From: Streptomyces sp. Ncost-T10-10d
Lineage (GTDB): Bacteria > Actinomycetota > Actinomycetes > Streptomycetales > Streptomycetaceae
DNA length: 64,000 nt
Reading direction: 5' to 3'
NCBI RefSeq assembly: GCF_900091955.1
Contig: NZ_FMDF01000012.1
Coordinates: forward strand, 1 to 64,000
Shown here: piece by piece, positions 17,532-26,757 of the stretch
Layout of the letters: every line of letters begins with the position of its first letter
Position numbering within the stretch: position 1 is the first letter of the stretch
Program-made: the position numbers and the translations under genes
The notes under the pieces: model-generated
Databases searched by the model: none
What the model saw: only the letters and a program-made list of their open reading frames with translations
What the model was told of the DNA's origin: nothing

Positions 17532-18182
17532 TCAGCTCGGAGCGACGAACCCGGACTCGTACGCTGCGATCACCGCTTGCGTACGGTCCCTCGCACCCAA
17601 CTTGGCCAGTACGGCGCTGACATGGGTCTTCACCGTCTCGACACCGACCACGAGCTTGGCGGCGATCTCCGCGTTCGACAGGCCACGGGCCATCAGCCGG
17701 AGGACCGCAGCCTCACGCTCGGTCAGCGACGCCCTGTCCATGGCCGCCCGCGCCTTGCTCGTGCCGTACTCGGCGGCCAGTTGCCGGACGGCCGCCGGGA
17801 ACAGCAACGACTCGCCCTCTGCGACCAGGCGCACCGCATGCACGATCTCGGCGGGCCGGGCACGCTTGAGGAGAAAACCGTCCGCTCCGGCGCGCAGCGC
17901 CTCGTACACGTACTCGTCGTTCTCGAACGTGGTGACCACCAGGATCTTCGGTGGCTCCGGCACGGTCCGCAGCACCACCCGCGTCGCCTCTATGCCATCC
18001 ATCAGCGGCATCCTGACGTCCATGGCCACCACATCGGGGCGCAGCTGATGCAGCAGCGGGATCACTGCGGCGCCGTCACCCGCCTCGCCCACCACCTCGA
18101 TATCGGGCTGAGCCTCAAGAACCGCGCGCAGCCCCGCGCGGACGAGGGGTTCGTCATCGACCAGAAGAACGGTAACCGGCAT
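17532..18182 (-). CDS. NarL/LuxR-type response regulator
   Basis: A 216-residue two-component response regulator. The receiver domain spans about residues 1-120, with acidic residues D9-D10 (VDDE), the phosphoacceptor D55 (VVAMDVRMPLMDG) and a lysine at LLKRA. The LuxR-type HTH lies at about 150-210 (LTEREAAVLRLMARGLSNAEIAAKL). It starts 4 bases after the stop of the histidine kinase gene, so the pair forms one operon. The divergent ABC exporter is its probable target, as in many antibiotic-sensing Streptomyces loci, but no operator was identified. Confidence 0.95.
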   Translation of the reverse strand: MPVTVLLVDDEPLVRAGLRAVLEAQPDIEVVGEAGDGAAVIPLLHQLRPDVVAMDVRMPLMDGIEATRVVLRTVPEPPKILVVTTFENDEYVYEALRAGADGFLLKRARPAEIVHAVRLVAEGESLLFPAAVRQLAAEYGTSKARAAMDRASLTEREAAVLRLMARGLSNAEIAAKLVVGVETVKTHVSAVLAKLGARDRTQAVIAAYESGFVAPS

Positions 18183-18186
18183 CAGG

Positions 18187-19359
18187 TCAGCCTAGGCCGT
18201 TCAACGGAAGACTTGCATGCACCCTCCATTCGCCGTCGTACGGACCTGCCTTGGCGTTGCCGCCCAGCAGCGCGGCACGCTCGCGGATGCCCCGCAGCCC
18301 GCTTCCTCCGCCCGGTGTACCCATCGAACCAGTGAGCGGATTGGTCACCTCCATCTCCAGCCGGCCGTTCGTGACGCTGATCCTCACCCGGACGGGAACC
18401 GCCCCGGAGTGACGGAGCACATTGGTGAGGGATTCCTGAAGGATGCGGTACCCCTCGCGGGAGACCGCTCCCGGAACCTGCTCCAGCGGACCGGAGACGT
18501 CCGCGTCGATCTCAGCGCCCGAACCACGCGCGGAGTCCAGGAGCCGGTCCGCTTCCGCGAGCGTCGGCCGCTGCCCCACTGGTGTTGCCGATTCGCGCAG
18601 AACCCGCAGAACCCGCTCCAGATCGTCGAGCGCGTCCCTTCCGGTCTCCTCGATCGCAGCCAGTGCCCGCTCGGTGAAATCCGGGTCGTTGGCCGCCCGG
18701 GCCGCACCTGCCTGCACGACCGCGACCGTCAACGCGTGCCCGATCGAGTCATGCAGTTCCCGTGCGATGCGATTGCGCTCCAGCAACTGCTCGGTGCGCT
18801 CCTCCAGAGCAGTAAGCCGCTGCACCGGCGAAGGACCGAGGAGCCGACGGGCGGTCGCAGTGATCAGCTCTCCGCTCGCCGCGACCACGGCAAGCAGCAC
18901 CAGGATGGGCAGAGGCGCCAACAGGGTGTACCACCAGTGCGGCTCCACTCCGCGGACCAGCCATTCGCCGCTCGGGCCTGCGCCCGCTGCGGTGAGGACG
19001 AGGTCAACCGCGGTCGCCAGCAACCACACCGTTGCATACCCCACGGCGACGCAGAGCAGCAGTCGTATCTCCAGCCACAACACGGTTCTCCAGCGATCCG
19101 CCCAAGTGGCCGCGGCGCTTGTGGAGATCGCGGCGTGGGGGCTGCCGCGCTCGGCAGGCGTGAGCAGGAGCTGTGCCTGAACGCCCTCGGCCAGCCGCAT
19201 GGCGGGCAACAATCCCACTGGCACAGCGAAGACCATGGGTGCCCACGGTGTGTCCGGGGAGATGAACAGCCACACGCTGCAGACCGCCCCCGGGATGAGG
19301 AGATGCAGCCACCGGCTGTAGGTGGCAGAGGTGGTCAGTGGGCGGAGAAGGCGGAACAT
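18187..19359 (-). CDS. Sensor histidine kinase (HisKA_3)
   Basis: A 390-residue membrane kinase. About four predicted membrane helices lie between residues 20 and 165, with little extracellular sequence, as in intramembrane-sensing kinases. The dimerisation and phosphoacceptor segment has H203 in RNRIARELHDSIGHAL. The ATPase domain has the N-box EGYRILQESLTNVLRHSG and a G-box in GGGSGLRGIRERAALLGG. It precedes its response regulator in one operon and is divergent from an ABC exporter 108 bases away. A role in sensing membrane stress or an antibiotic and inducing that exporter is inferred from this layout. Confidence 0.94.
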   Translation of the reverse strand: MFRLLRPLTTSATYSRWLHLLIPGAVCSVWLFISPDTPWAPMVFAVPVGLLPAMRLAEGVQAQLLLTPAERGSPHAAISTSAAATWADRWRTVLWLEIRLLLCVAVGYATVWLLATAVDLVLTAAGAGPSGEWLVRGVEPHWWYTLLAPLPILVLLAVVAASGELITATARRLLGPSPVQRLTALEERTEQLLERNRIARELHDSIGHALTVAVVQAGAARAANDPDFTERALAAIEETGRDALDDLERVLRVLRESATPVGQRPTLAEADRLLDSARGSGAEIDADVSGPLEQVPGAVSREGYRILQESLTNVLRHSGAVPVRVRISVTNGRLEMEVTNPLTGSMGTPGGGSGLRGIRERAALLGGNAKAGPYDGEWRVHASLPLNGLG

Positions 19360-19467
19360 GCTGCCATCGTGTCAGCCCGCACTGGCCCGGCGTCTCCCCC
19401 GAGCGGGGGAGACGATCCCCACCTCCGGGGGAGGCCAGGCACCGGGCGCGACTGTGAGGCTGAGGAC

Positions 19468-20406
19468 ATGACCAGCATCGACGTCCATGAGCTCACAAAG
19501 GAATACGGCACGACCCGCGCCGTGGACAGCCTCACGTTCAGCGTGCGACCCGGCCGCGTCACCGGCTTTCTCGGCCCCAACGGTGCCGGGAAGTCCACCA
19601 CCATGCGACTCGTTCTCGGCCTGGACCGGCCCACCCGGGGCACGGCCACGATCGGCGGGCAACCCTACGCCACACTCGACGATCCGCTGCGCCGGGTGGG
19701 CGCCCTGCTCGATGCCCAGGCCGCCCATGGCTCGCGTACCGCGCGGAACCACTTGTTGGCCCTCGCAGTCAGCAACGGCATGGGTGCGCGCAGAGTGGAG
19801 GAAGTCCTTGAGGAGGCAGGCCTCAGCGCGGTCGGCGGAACGCGCATCAAGACGTTCTCACTCGGCATGCGGCAGCGACTGGGCATAGCGGCCGCGTTGC
19901 TCGGTGACCCGGAGGTCGTGATGCTGGACGAGCCGTCGAACGGGCTGGATCCGGAAGGCATCATCTGGATCCGCGAGCTGATGAAGCGGCTCGCCCGAGA
20001 GGGCCGCACGGTCCTGGTCTCCAGCCATCTGATGAACGAGACATCATCGTTCGCCGACCACCTGGTGGTCCTCGGCAGGGGCAGGCTCCTCGCCGACCTG
20101 CCGATGCAGGATTTCCTTGACTCCCGCAGCCGGCCCCGGGTGCGGGTGCGCACGACCGAACCCGCTCGGCTGCGTGATGTCCTGATCCGTAAGGGGTATG
20201 AGCCTGCGCAGGGTGACGACGGTCGTTGGACCGTCGAGGGCGCAAAGGCCGGGGAGATCGGTGCGATAGCCGCCGCCGAAGGCATTCCCGTTCTTGAACT
20301 CATCGACGAGCAGACCACGTTGGAACAGGCCTACCTCGACCTCACCTCCGACGCCATGGAATTCGCGTCCGCGGCGACCTCATCCACCAACCGTCAGGAG
20401 GCCTGA
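19468..20406 (+). CDS. ABC exporter ATP-binding protein
   Basis: A 312-residue ABC ATPase starting at ATG 19468 (MTSIDVHELTKEYGT). Walker A is GPNGAGKST (about residues 36-44), the signature is the variant FSLGMRQRLGIA, Walker B is VVMLDEPSNGLDP, and the H-loop is SSHL. The C-terminal extension (about 230-312) resembles BcrA-type exporters. The frame is open far upstream, but that part lies over the divergent kinase gene and is not coding. The permease gene follows after 2 bases. With the divergent two-component system this is likely a self-defence exporter for a peptide or lipid-targeting compound. Confidence 0.94.
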   Translation: MTSIDVHELTKEYGTTRAVDSLTFSVRPGRVTGFLGPNGAGKSTTMRLVLGLDRPTRGTATIGGQPYATLDDPLRRVGALLDAQAAHGSRTARNHLLALAVSNGMGARRVEEVLEEAGLSAVGGTRIKTFSLGMRQRLGIAAALLGDPEVVMLDEPSNGLDPEGIIWIRELMKRLAREGRTVLVSSHLMNETSSFADHLVVLGRGRLLADLPMQDFLDSRSRPRVRVRTTEPARLRDVLIRKGYEPAQGDDGRWTVEGAKAGEIGAIAAAEGIPVLELIDEQTTLEQAYLDLTSDAMEFASAATSSTNRQEA

Positions 20407-20408
20407 CC

Positions 20409-21146
20409 GTGTCGACCACCGCAGTGCTGCGCTCCGAGTGGATCAAGATCAGATCGGTGCGGTCCGTCACCGGATCCCTGATAGCGGTCCTGCTCGTGAC
20501 GCTTGCCATCACCGTGCTCGCATTCGCCACCGTCGGCCAGGCCGAGGCGGACAACGCGGACGCCGAGCCGCTCTTCGACGCCTTCTACGCATTGAACTTC
20601 GGCCAGATCGCAGCCATCAGCTTCGGGGCAACCGCGATCTCTTCCGAGTACCTCAACGGCGCCCTGCGGATATCCCTTGCCGCGGTGCCGAGCCGCAATC
20701 TCTTCTACGCGGCGAAGATGGCTCTCGTCGGTGCGCCGGCTCTCGTCGTCGGCCTTGTCACCAGCTTCAGCGCCTTCCTGGTGGGACAGATGTTCATGGG
20801 GAAGTACGCGATCGGCCTGGGGGAGCCGGGTGCCCTGCGGGCGGCCTTCGGGGGAGGGATATATCTGGCCCTGATGGCCCTGTTCGCAGCCGGATTGACG
20901 GTGCTGCTCCGTAGCGCCGTGGCTGTGCTCAGCCTGCTCATTCCGTTCATCCTCATCGTCTCCTTCGTGATCGGAGACGTCGCCGGTGGCGCGGCACAGT
21001 ATTTGCCCGACCGGGCAGGGCAGTTGGTGCTCCACCAGAACCCCGAAGGCAGTCTCGGACCATGGAGCGGACTCGCGGTGGCAGCGGCGTGGGCGGCGGC
21101 CGCGCTGCTGGCAGGCTGGTGGGCGATCCGGCGAAGGGACGCATAG
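20409..21146 (+). CDS. ABC-2 type exporter permease
   Basis: A 245-residue membrane protein of the ABC-2 permease type (MSTTAVLRSEWIKIRSVRSV, the usual cytoplasmic amphipathic start). About six hydrophobic helices follow, including LIAVLLVTLAITVLAFATV, LFAAGLTVLLRSAVAVLSLL and LAVAAAWAAAALLAGWWAI. It begins 2 bases after the ATPase gene's stop, so the two form one exporter, two ATPases with two permeases. Substrate unknown; see the divergent two-component genes. Confidence 0.92.
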   Translation: MSTTAVLRSEWIKIRSVRSVTGSLIAVLLVTLAITVLAFATVGQAEADNADAEPLFDAFYALNFGQIAAISFGATAISSEYLNGALRISLAAVPSRNLFYAAKMALVGAPALVVGLVTSFSAFLVGQMFMGKYAIGLGEPGALRAAFGGGIYLALMALFAAGLTVLLRSAVAVLSLLIPFILIVSFVIGDVAGGAAQYLPDRAGQLVLHQNPEGSLGPWSGLAVAAAWAAAALLAGWWAIRRRDA

Positions 21147-21245
21147 CCCGCTGCCACGTCCTCAAAGATGGTGCAAGACGGCTGAAAGCCCCTCAAAGCC
21201 CATGACGCGGGGCGGCTTGTCAGTGCTGGGCGGTTTACTAGCGGC

Positions 21246-21683
21246 ATGACCACCGCACATCACCTCCGCCTCATCGACGGGATGCGCACCCGGGAATTCC
21301 CCGCGGAGCGCATCCGGTCAGGCTCGGGAGTCAGCGGGCCCGGCTATCACACAGCGTCCTTGCACGCGGACATTGATCACTGGGACGACGACGAGGTAGG
21401 GCGACTGGAGCACAGGGCCCAGTGCCTCGCAGAGCACGACGCGCTGCTGACGCTGTTCACCGGGCGCTGGGGCGAGCCACAGACGATCAGTCTGTGGAGT
21501 GCGCAGGAGCGGATGATGGCCGGTGAGGAGGTTCCGGAGGCGTGGGCCGAGACGATTGCGGGCTGCGAGTACCTCCAGCTCTGGCGGATCGAGGACCGAT
21601 GGGTTGCCATGGGGCTCTACCTGGAGGAGGAAGGCCCCGGTTGCGAGCTGAGCGTTGTAGTGACGGAGATTGATCCGCCGTGA
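21246..21683 (+). CDS. Hypothetical protein, acidic, cytoplasmic
   Basis: A 145-residue protein (MTTAHHLRLIDGMRTREFPAERIRSGSG) that I do not recognise as a named family. It is acidic (HADIDHWDDDEVGRLEHRAQ, GLYLEEEGPGCELSVVVTEID) with several tryptophans and no signal or membrane segment. Codon usage is typical for the window, and the frame has coding-like GC at third positions. It follows the ABC permease after 99 bases on the same strand and may be read through from it or have its own promoter. Function unknown. Confidence 0.75.
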   Translation: MTTAHHLRLIDGMRTREFPAERIRSGSGVSGPGYHTASLHADIDHWDDDEVGRLEHRAQCLAEHDALLTLFTGRWGEPQTISLWSAQERMMAGEEVPEAWAETIAGCEYLQLWRIEDRWVAMGLYLEEEGPGCELSVVVTEIDPP

Positions 21684-21915
21684 CATGAGCAGGCTGCTGC
21701 CCGCTGAGACGGAACGCGGCAGCTGTCCGCTGTCTCCGGCCCGGGTATCCGCCTCCTGCGGACGGGCCGTGTCACCAACCCTCCGCGTCGGCCGGCCCTC
21801 CGCACGCCCCGCCACCGCTCGCCGTGATGGGCCGGGCACCAGCAGCCTCCTGCCACGGACACAACGACAATCAAGACGGCCATCGGCGTCGAGCCGCCGT
21901 ACAGGCGTCGGTGAG

Positions 21916-22479
21916 TCAGGATCCTTCGGTGGTGCTGATGCCGTCGCATTCGACAGAAGTGCGGAGGCGTCCGTACTCCTGCGCCATCGTCTGAGCGGTC
22001 CAATGCGCGTTCAGGCCGCTGGGGTTGGGCAGGGCCCATACTCGGGCGCCGCCGATCGTGTGGTCCTGCGGACCGATCCGGGCGGTTCGCCTGCCGAAGG
22101 CGGTGCGGTACGCAGTGACCCCCACGACTGCCAGCCACCGCGGTCGCAGTCGCTCGACCTTGGCTGCCAGGATCTGTCCGCCCTCGCGGAACTCCTCGGT
22201 GGACAGCTCGTCCGCCCGTGCGGTGGCCCGGGCGACCACGTTGGTGATGCCCAGGCCGTATCGCAGCAGTTCGGTCTGTTCTGCCGGCTTCAGTTGCCGA
22301 GGGGTGAAGCCGGACCGGTGGAGTACTGGCCAGAAGCGGTTGCCGGGGTGGGCGAAGTGGTGGCCCGTTGCCCCTGTCATCAGGCTCGGGTTGATCCCGC
22401 AGAACAGCACACGCAGGCCACCCGCGACCACATCGGGAACGGTGCTGTCGCGGGCGGCCTGGAGTTCTTCGGGTGTCAT
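21916..22479 (-). CDS. mug: G/U mismatch-specific DNA glycosylase (Mug/TDG)
   Basis: A 187-residue uracil/thymine-DNA glycosylase-superfamily protein, close to the usual Mug length. Motif 1 is LFCGINPSLMTGATGHHFAHPGNRFW, with the water-positioning asparagine in INP. The C-terminal motif is LPNPSGLNAHW. It excises uracil or ethenocytosine opposite guanine during base-excision repair. It lies 19 bases downstream of purB on the same strand and is probably cotranscribed. The space of 232 bases before the convergent unknown gene shows no obvious hairpin. Confidence 0.93.
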   Translation of the reverse strand: MTPEELQAARDSTVPDVVAGGLRVLFCGINPSLMTGATGHHFAHPGNRFWPVLHRSGFTPRQLKPAEQTELLRYGLGITNVVARATARADELSTEEFREGGQILAAKVERLRPRWLAVVGVTAYRTAFGRRTARIGPQDHTIGGARVWALPNPSGLNAHWTAQTMAQEYGRLRTSVECDGISTTEGS

Positions 22480-22498
22480 CCGGTTGCGGCGGCGGCCG

Positions 22499-23941
22499 TC
22501 AGAGGATGGAGCCGGGCGTGTAGGCGGCGGCCTCGGGGTGCTGCTTGGCGATCTCCTCGATACGGGAGGTCAGCGCGGTGACCTGGTCGCTCGCCGCTCC
22601 CGTGAAGGAAAGCTTGTCGGCCATCAGCGCGTCCAGCTGCGCGCGGTCCAGCGGGATGCGCTCGTCGGCGGCCAGCTTGTCGAGCAGCTCGTTGCGCTCG
22701 GCACCCTGCTCACGCATGGCCAGGGCCGAGGCGACCGCGTTCTCCTTGATCGCCTCGTGGGCGACCTCCCGGCCGACACCGGCGCGCACCGCACCCATCA
22801 GGACCTTGGTCGTGGCAAGGAACGGGAGGTAGCGGTCCAGCTCGCGGGCGACGACGGCCGGGAACGCCCCGAACTCGTCGAGCACCGTCAGGAAGGTCTC
22901 CAGGAGACCGTCGAATGCGAAGAACGCGTCGGGGAGCGCCACGCGGCGGACCACGGAGCAGGACACATCGCCCTCGTTCCACTGGTCGCCGGCCAGCTCG
23001 CCGGTCATCGACGCATAGCCGCGCAGGATGACCATCAGGCCGTTGACGCGCTCGCAGGAGCGGGTGTTCATCTTGTGCGGCATCGCGGAGGAGCCGACCT
23101 GACCCGGCTTGAAGCCCTCGGTCACCAGCTCGTGCCCGGCCATCAGGCGGATCGTCTTCGCGACCGACGAGGGCGCCGCGGCCAGCTGCACCAGTGCCGT
23201 CACCACGTCGTAGTCGAGCGAGCGCGGGTAGACCTGGCCGACCGATGTGAAGGCCTGAGCGAAACCGAGGTGCCCGGCGATGCGCTGTTCCAGCTCGGCG
23301 AGCTTCCCGGCGTCGCCGCCCAGCAGGTCGAGCATGTCCTGGGCCGTGCCCACAGGGCCCTTGATGCCCCGCAGCGGGTAGCGGCTCAGCAGATCCTCGA
23401 GCCGCCCGTAGGCCACCAGCAGCTCGTCCGCCGCGGTCGCGAAGCGCTTGCCGAGCGTGGTCGCCTGCGCGGCGACATTGTGCGAGCGGCCGGCCATGAC
23501 CAGCTCGCCGTACTCGCCCGCCAGCTTGCCGAGCCGAGCCAGGACCGCCACCGTGCGGTCGCGCATCAGCTCCAGGGAGAGCCGGATCTGAAGCTGTTCG
23601 ACGTTCTCGGTGAGGTCACGGGAGGTCATGCCCTTGTGGACCTGCTCATGGCCGGCGAGGGCGTTGAACTCCTCGATGCGGGCCTTGACGTCGTGACGGG
23701 TGACCTTCTCGCGCTCGGCGATCGAGGCCAGGTCGACCTGGTCGACGACACGTTCGTAATCGGCGAGGGCGGCGTCCGGCACCTCGATCCCGAGGTCCTT
23801 CTGAGCGCGCAGCACCGCCAGCCACAGCTGGCGTTCCAGCTTCACCTTCTGCTCGGGGGACCAGAGGACGGCCAGCTCCGTGGAGGCGTAGCGGCCGGCC
23901 AGGACATTGGGGATGCGAGGCTTCGCAGACACAGCAGTCAC
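22499..23941 (-). CDS. purB: Adenylosuccinate lyase
   Basis: A 480-residue enzyme of the fumarase/aspartase superfamily that cleaves SAICAR to AICAR and adenylosuccinate to AMP, both in purine synthesis. The signature loop is GSSAMPHKMNTRSCERV, the catalytic-serine loop, and TSRDLTENVEQLQIRL and AGRSHNVAAQATTLGKR are the other conserved regions. The start is GTG at 23941, which gives the standard length. The frame continues upstream into non-coding phase opposite the SGNH gene. Cytoplasmic homotetramer. The gene's promoter must lie within the 59 bases before the SGNH gene's stop. Confidence 0.96.
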   Translation of the reverse strand: MTAVSAKPRIPNVLAGRYASTELAVLWSPEQKVKLERQLWLAVLRAQKDLGIEVPDAALADYERVVDQVDLASIAEREKVTRHDVKARIEEFNALAGHEQVHKGMTSRDLTENVEQLQIRLSLELMRDRTVAVLARLGKLAGEYGELVMAGRSHNVAAQATTLGKRFATAADELLVAYGRLEDLLSRYPLRGIKGPVGTAQDMLDLLGGDAGKLAELEQRIAGHLGFAQAFTSVGQVYPRSLDYDVVTALVQLAAAPSSVAKTIRLMAGHELVTEGFKPGQVGSSAMPHKMNTRSCERVNGLMVILRGYASMTGELAGDQWNEGDVSCSVVRRVALPDAFFAFDGLLETFLTVLDEFGAFPAVVARELDRYLPFLATTKVLMGAVRAGVGREVAHEAIKENAVASALAMREQGAERNELLDKLAADERIPLDRAQLDALMADKLSFTGAASDQVTALTSRIEEIAKQHPEAAAYTPGSIL

Positions 23942-24000
23942 GTGTCCAGATTCTACTGGCGGTTTGTGCAGGCCAGCGCCGCGGACCGGTTTGTGGGTTG

Positions 24001-24849
24001 CTACGAGAGAGGAGTCACATCCACCTGGCGCCACGTCGCCACAGGGCCGGGGTCGCGGGCATCCTCGGGGGTGACCCAGAACGCTCTCCCCAGTTCGGCG
24101 CTGTACTGGGCGCCCGCCCGTCCGTCTCCGGACGAACGGCCGGTGAGACGGCGGCCGATCCACGGTATGAGGTGCCGGCGGGCGAAGCGGAGGTCGTCGA
24201 CGCGTCGTATCGCCCATGTCGGAGGTACGGAGGCCGGGAGCGGCGTTTGCCAGTCGTTCTCCGGCGGCAGCCCCAGCGTCTGCCAGACCGCCTCCGCCAC
24301 CCGGCGGTGGCCGTCGGCCGTCAGATGCAGCCGGTCGACATCCCACAGACGGGGATCGCCCAGGGCCGGTGCTCCGTACAGATCGACGACCGACGCTCCG
24401 TGGCGGACAGCCAACTCGTCGACCAGGGAGAACAACTCCTCCATCCGAGGACGGAAACGTTCCATCACCGGGCCGTTGCGACCGGGGCTGCGCATGAGCA
24501 CAAGCTTCCTGCACGAGGGCGCGAGACGCTCCACGGCCTCTTCGAGCCTTCCGCGGACCATGCCCATGTCGCACTTGGGCCGCAGCGTGTCGTTGAGACC
24601 GCCGACGAGCGTGATGACATCCGCCTGCAGGGCGGCGGCCGCATCAACCTGCTCGTCGACGATCTGGGTGATCAACTTGCCCCGTACGGCGAGATTGGCA
24701 TAGCGAAATCCCGGAGTGCGGACCGCGAGCCGTCCGGCGAGGACGTCTGCCCAGCCCCGGTACGAGCCGTCGGGCAGCAGGTCCGACATGCCCTCGGTGA
24801 ACGAGTCGCCGACCGCGACGAGACTGGTGTAGGAGGCATTCGTTTCCAT
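24001..24849 (-). CDS. SGNH/GDSL-family hydrolase
   Basis: A 282-residue SGNH hydrolase without signal peptide. Block I is VAVGDSFTEGMSD with the nucleophilic serine, block III is TLVGGLNDTL, and block V is DRLHLTADGHRRVA with the Asp and His of the triad. A basic C-terminal extension of about 60 residues (RRHLIPWIGRRLTG) follows. Such enzymes act as esterases or lipases; the substrate is not predictable. It is transcribed in the same direction as purB and may precede it in a longer transcript. Confidence 0.92.
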   Translation of the reverse strand: METNASYTSLVAVGDSFTEGMSDLLPDGSYRGWADVLAGRLAVRTPGFRYANLAVRGKLITQIVDEQVDAAAALQADVITLVGGLNDTLRPKCDMGMVRGRLEEAVERLAPSCRKLVLMRSPGRNGPVMERFRPRMEELFSLVDELAVRHGASVVDLYGAPALGDPRLWDVDRLHLTADGHRRVAEAVWQTLGLPPENDWQTPLPASVPPTWAIRRVDDLRFARRHLIPWIGRRLTGRSSGDGRAGAQYSAELGRAFWVTPEDARDPGPVATWRQVDVTPLS

Positions 24850-24942
24850 GGCGCTGCGATCGTATCGCGGTGGGGGCCGACCCTTTCCGGAAGGCGTCGG
24901 CCAGGTACCGGGCGTCGCAGTGCGCTGACGCTGGTCGCGTCC

Positions 24943-25599
24943 TCAGTCGCTCATGGCCAGCCGCAGGCCGAACCCGGCGATGACGGTCCCGGTGATCCGG
25001 TCGAGCAGCCGACGGGCCTGCGGGCGTTGCAGCCGGCCGCGCAGCACCTGGGCGAAGGAGACCAGCAACGCCGACCAGAGCAGGCCGAGCACGATATGCA
25101 CCCCGGTCAGCAGGAGTCCTGTGGCGAAGTGCGGGGCGCCTGCCGGGATGAACTGGGGCAGGACGGCCACATAGAACACGCCCATCTTCGGATTCAGCAG
25201 ATTGGTCAGGGCACCCTGCCGCCACCCCGCAGCGAGCCCGTCGGTTCCTTGAGGAGCCAGGGCGCGAGCCTCGGTCCCTGGCAACTCCACCCCCTCGGCG
25301 ACCCGGTCGCGCAAGGTGCGGATGATCATGCGTCCGCCCATCCAGAGCAGATACGCGGCTCCGGCGTAACGCAGCGCTTCGTATGCGACGTGCGAGGCAG
25401 TGAGCAGTGCTGTGACACCGAGCGAGGTGAGCGCGCCCCAGACCAGGGTTCCGCTCTGGATGCCGAGGACGACACCGAGTGCACGCTTGCGGCGACCGAG
25501 CGCCGAGGTGCGAAGGATGAGGGCCGTGTCGAGGCCCGGAGTGAGGGTGAGAAGCCCTACGACGAGGGCGAATGACCATAGTGCGGTGCTGATTGCCAT
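24943..25599 (-). CDS. LysE family translocator
   Basis: A 218-residue membrane protein with about six hydrophobic helices and the LysE hallmark LTPGLDTALILRTSALG near the N-terminus. NLLNPKMGVFYVAVLPQF in the middle is the diagnostic Asn-Pro-Lys loop. LysE/RhtB proteins export amino acids or homoserine lactone-like solutes. No dedicated LysR regulator sits beside this copy, unlike the second family member at 40351. Substrate unknown. Confidence 0.93.
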   Translation of the reverse strand: MAISTALWSFALVVGLLTLTPGLDTALILRTSALGRRKRALGVVLGIQSGTLVWGALTSLGVTALLTASHVAYEALRYAGAAYLLWMGGRMIIRTLRDRVAEGVELPGTEARALAPQGTDGLAAGWRQGALTNLLNPKMGVFYVAVLPQFIPAGAPHFATGLLLTGVHIVLGLLWSALLVSFAQVLRGRLQRPQARRLLDRITGTVIAGFGLRLAMSD

Positions 25600-25737
25600 G
25601 GACTGTCAGCGTAACCGAGCCGGGTGGCGCCCCCTGCGGGAGGGCGCGGCCGAACCCGCACCGCGCCCCCGCCGGCCACTGGTCGGCCTGCCTGCGTCAG
25701 AACACCGCACCTGGCCCCCAGCGGCCCCCGCCACCCG

Positions 25738-26757
25738 TCAGCGCGCCTGCGGTCGGCCCACCAGTTCGCGCAGCACATCCTCCATCGTGACCATCCCGGC
25801 GAGTCGATCGTCCTCGTCCAGAACCGCGGCCAGATGTGTGCGGCTGCGCCGCAGCGCGGTCAGTACGTCGTCGAGCGGTGTGGCGGCCCGCACCCGGGCG
25901 ATCGGCCGCATTGCCGACACAGGGAACGGCACGTCGCGCGGTGTGGCGTCCAGGGCGTCCTTCACATGGAGGTAGCCCAGGATCCGCTCCTCGCTGTCCA
26001 TCACCGGGAAACGCGAGAAACCTGTCTCGTACGAGAGCTGTTCCAGCTGTTCCGGCGTCGTTCCGATCCTGGCGTACACCACCCGCTCCACCGGCATCAC
26101 CACATCCCGCACCGGGCGACGGCCCAGTTCAAGGGCGTGGTGCAGCCGCTCGGCCGCGCGATCGTCGACCAGCCCGGCGTCCCCGGCGTCCTTCACCAGC
26201 CGGGCCAGTTCGTCGTCGGAGAACGTGGCGGACACCTCGTCCTTCGTCTCGACCCGCAGGAGCTTCAGCAGCGCGTTGGCGAAGGCATTGACGGCGAAGA
26301 TCACCGGGCGCAGCGCCCTGGCGAGGGTCACCAGCGGCGGTCCGAGCAGCAGTGCGGTCCGTACGGGCTCGGCCAGAGCGATGTTCTTCGGCACCATCTC
26401 GCCGAGCAGCATGTGCAGATAGGTCGCCAGGGACAGCGCGATCACGAACGAGATCGGATGGATCAGTCCGAGCGGCACACCCACCGAGGTGAAGACGGGT
26501 TCCAACAGATGCGCGATGGCCGGTTCGGCGACGATGCCGAGAACCAGCGTGCAGAGGGTGATGCCCAGCTGTGCCGCCGCGAGCAGCGCCGATACGTGTT
26601 CGAGGCCCCAGATGACGCTGCGCGCCCGCCGGTTCCCGTTCTCGGCCTCCGGCTCTATCTGGCTGCGGCGTACGGAGATCAGCGCGAACTCCGCGCCGAC
26701 GAAGAAGGCGTTGACGACCAGTGTCATCAGTCCGATGAAGAGCTGGACGGCGGTCAT
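25738..26757 (-). CDS. CNNM/CBS-domain membrane protein (hemolysin C-like), short paralogue
   Basis: A 339-residue protein starting at ATG 26757 (MTAVQLFIGLMTLVVNAFFVG). The DUF21/CNNM transmembrane domain spans about residues 1-185 and a pair of CBS domains about 200-330 (VMPVERVVYARIGTTPEQL..., LAGMVTMEDVLRELVG). It lacks the C-terminal CorC_HlyC domain found in its neighbour. The ATG overlaps the upstream gene's stop as ATGA. The family is linked to magnesium or cobalt efflux; haemolysin naming is historical. The two proteins may form a heteromer. Confidence 0.92.
   Translation of the reverse strand: MTAVQLFIGLMTLVVNAFFVGAEFALISVRRSQIEPEAENGNRRARSVIWGLEHVSALLAAAQLGITLCTLVLGIVAEPAIAHLLEPVFTSVGVPLGLIHPISFVIALSLATYLHMLLGEMVPKNIALAEPVRTALLLGPPLVTLARALRPVIFAVNAFANALLKLLRVETKDEVSATFSDDELARLVKDAGDAGLVDDRAAERLHHALELGRRPVRDVVMPVERVVYARIGTTPEQLEQLSYETGFSRFPVMDSEERILGYLHVKDALDATPRDVPFPVSAMRPIARVRAATPLDDVLTALRRSRTHLAAVLDEDDRLAGMVTMEDVLRELVGRPQAR

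Noticed and set aside
18217..19467. Upstream extension of the ABC ATPase reading frame
   Set aside because: The extra 417 codons run over the divergent histidine kinase gene and show no homology. The ATG at 19468 gives a standard ABC ATPase N-terminus.
25600..25737. Possible small gene between the LysE and CNNM genes
   Set aside because: No frame in the gap has a plausible start and composition; it is best read as promoter DNA of the LysE gene.
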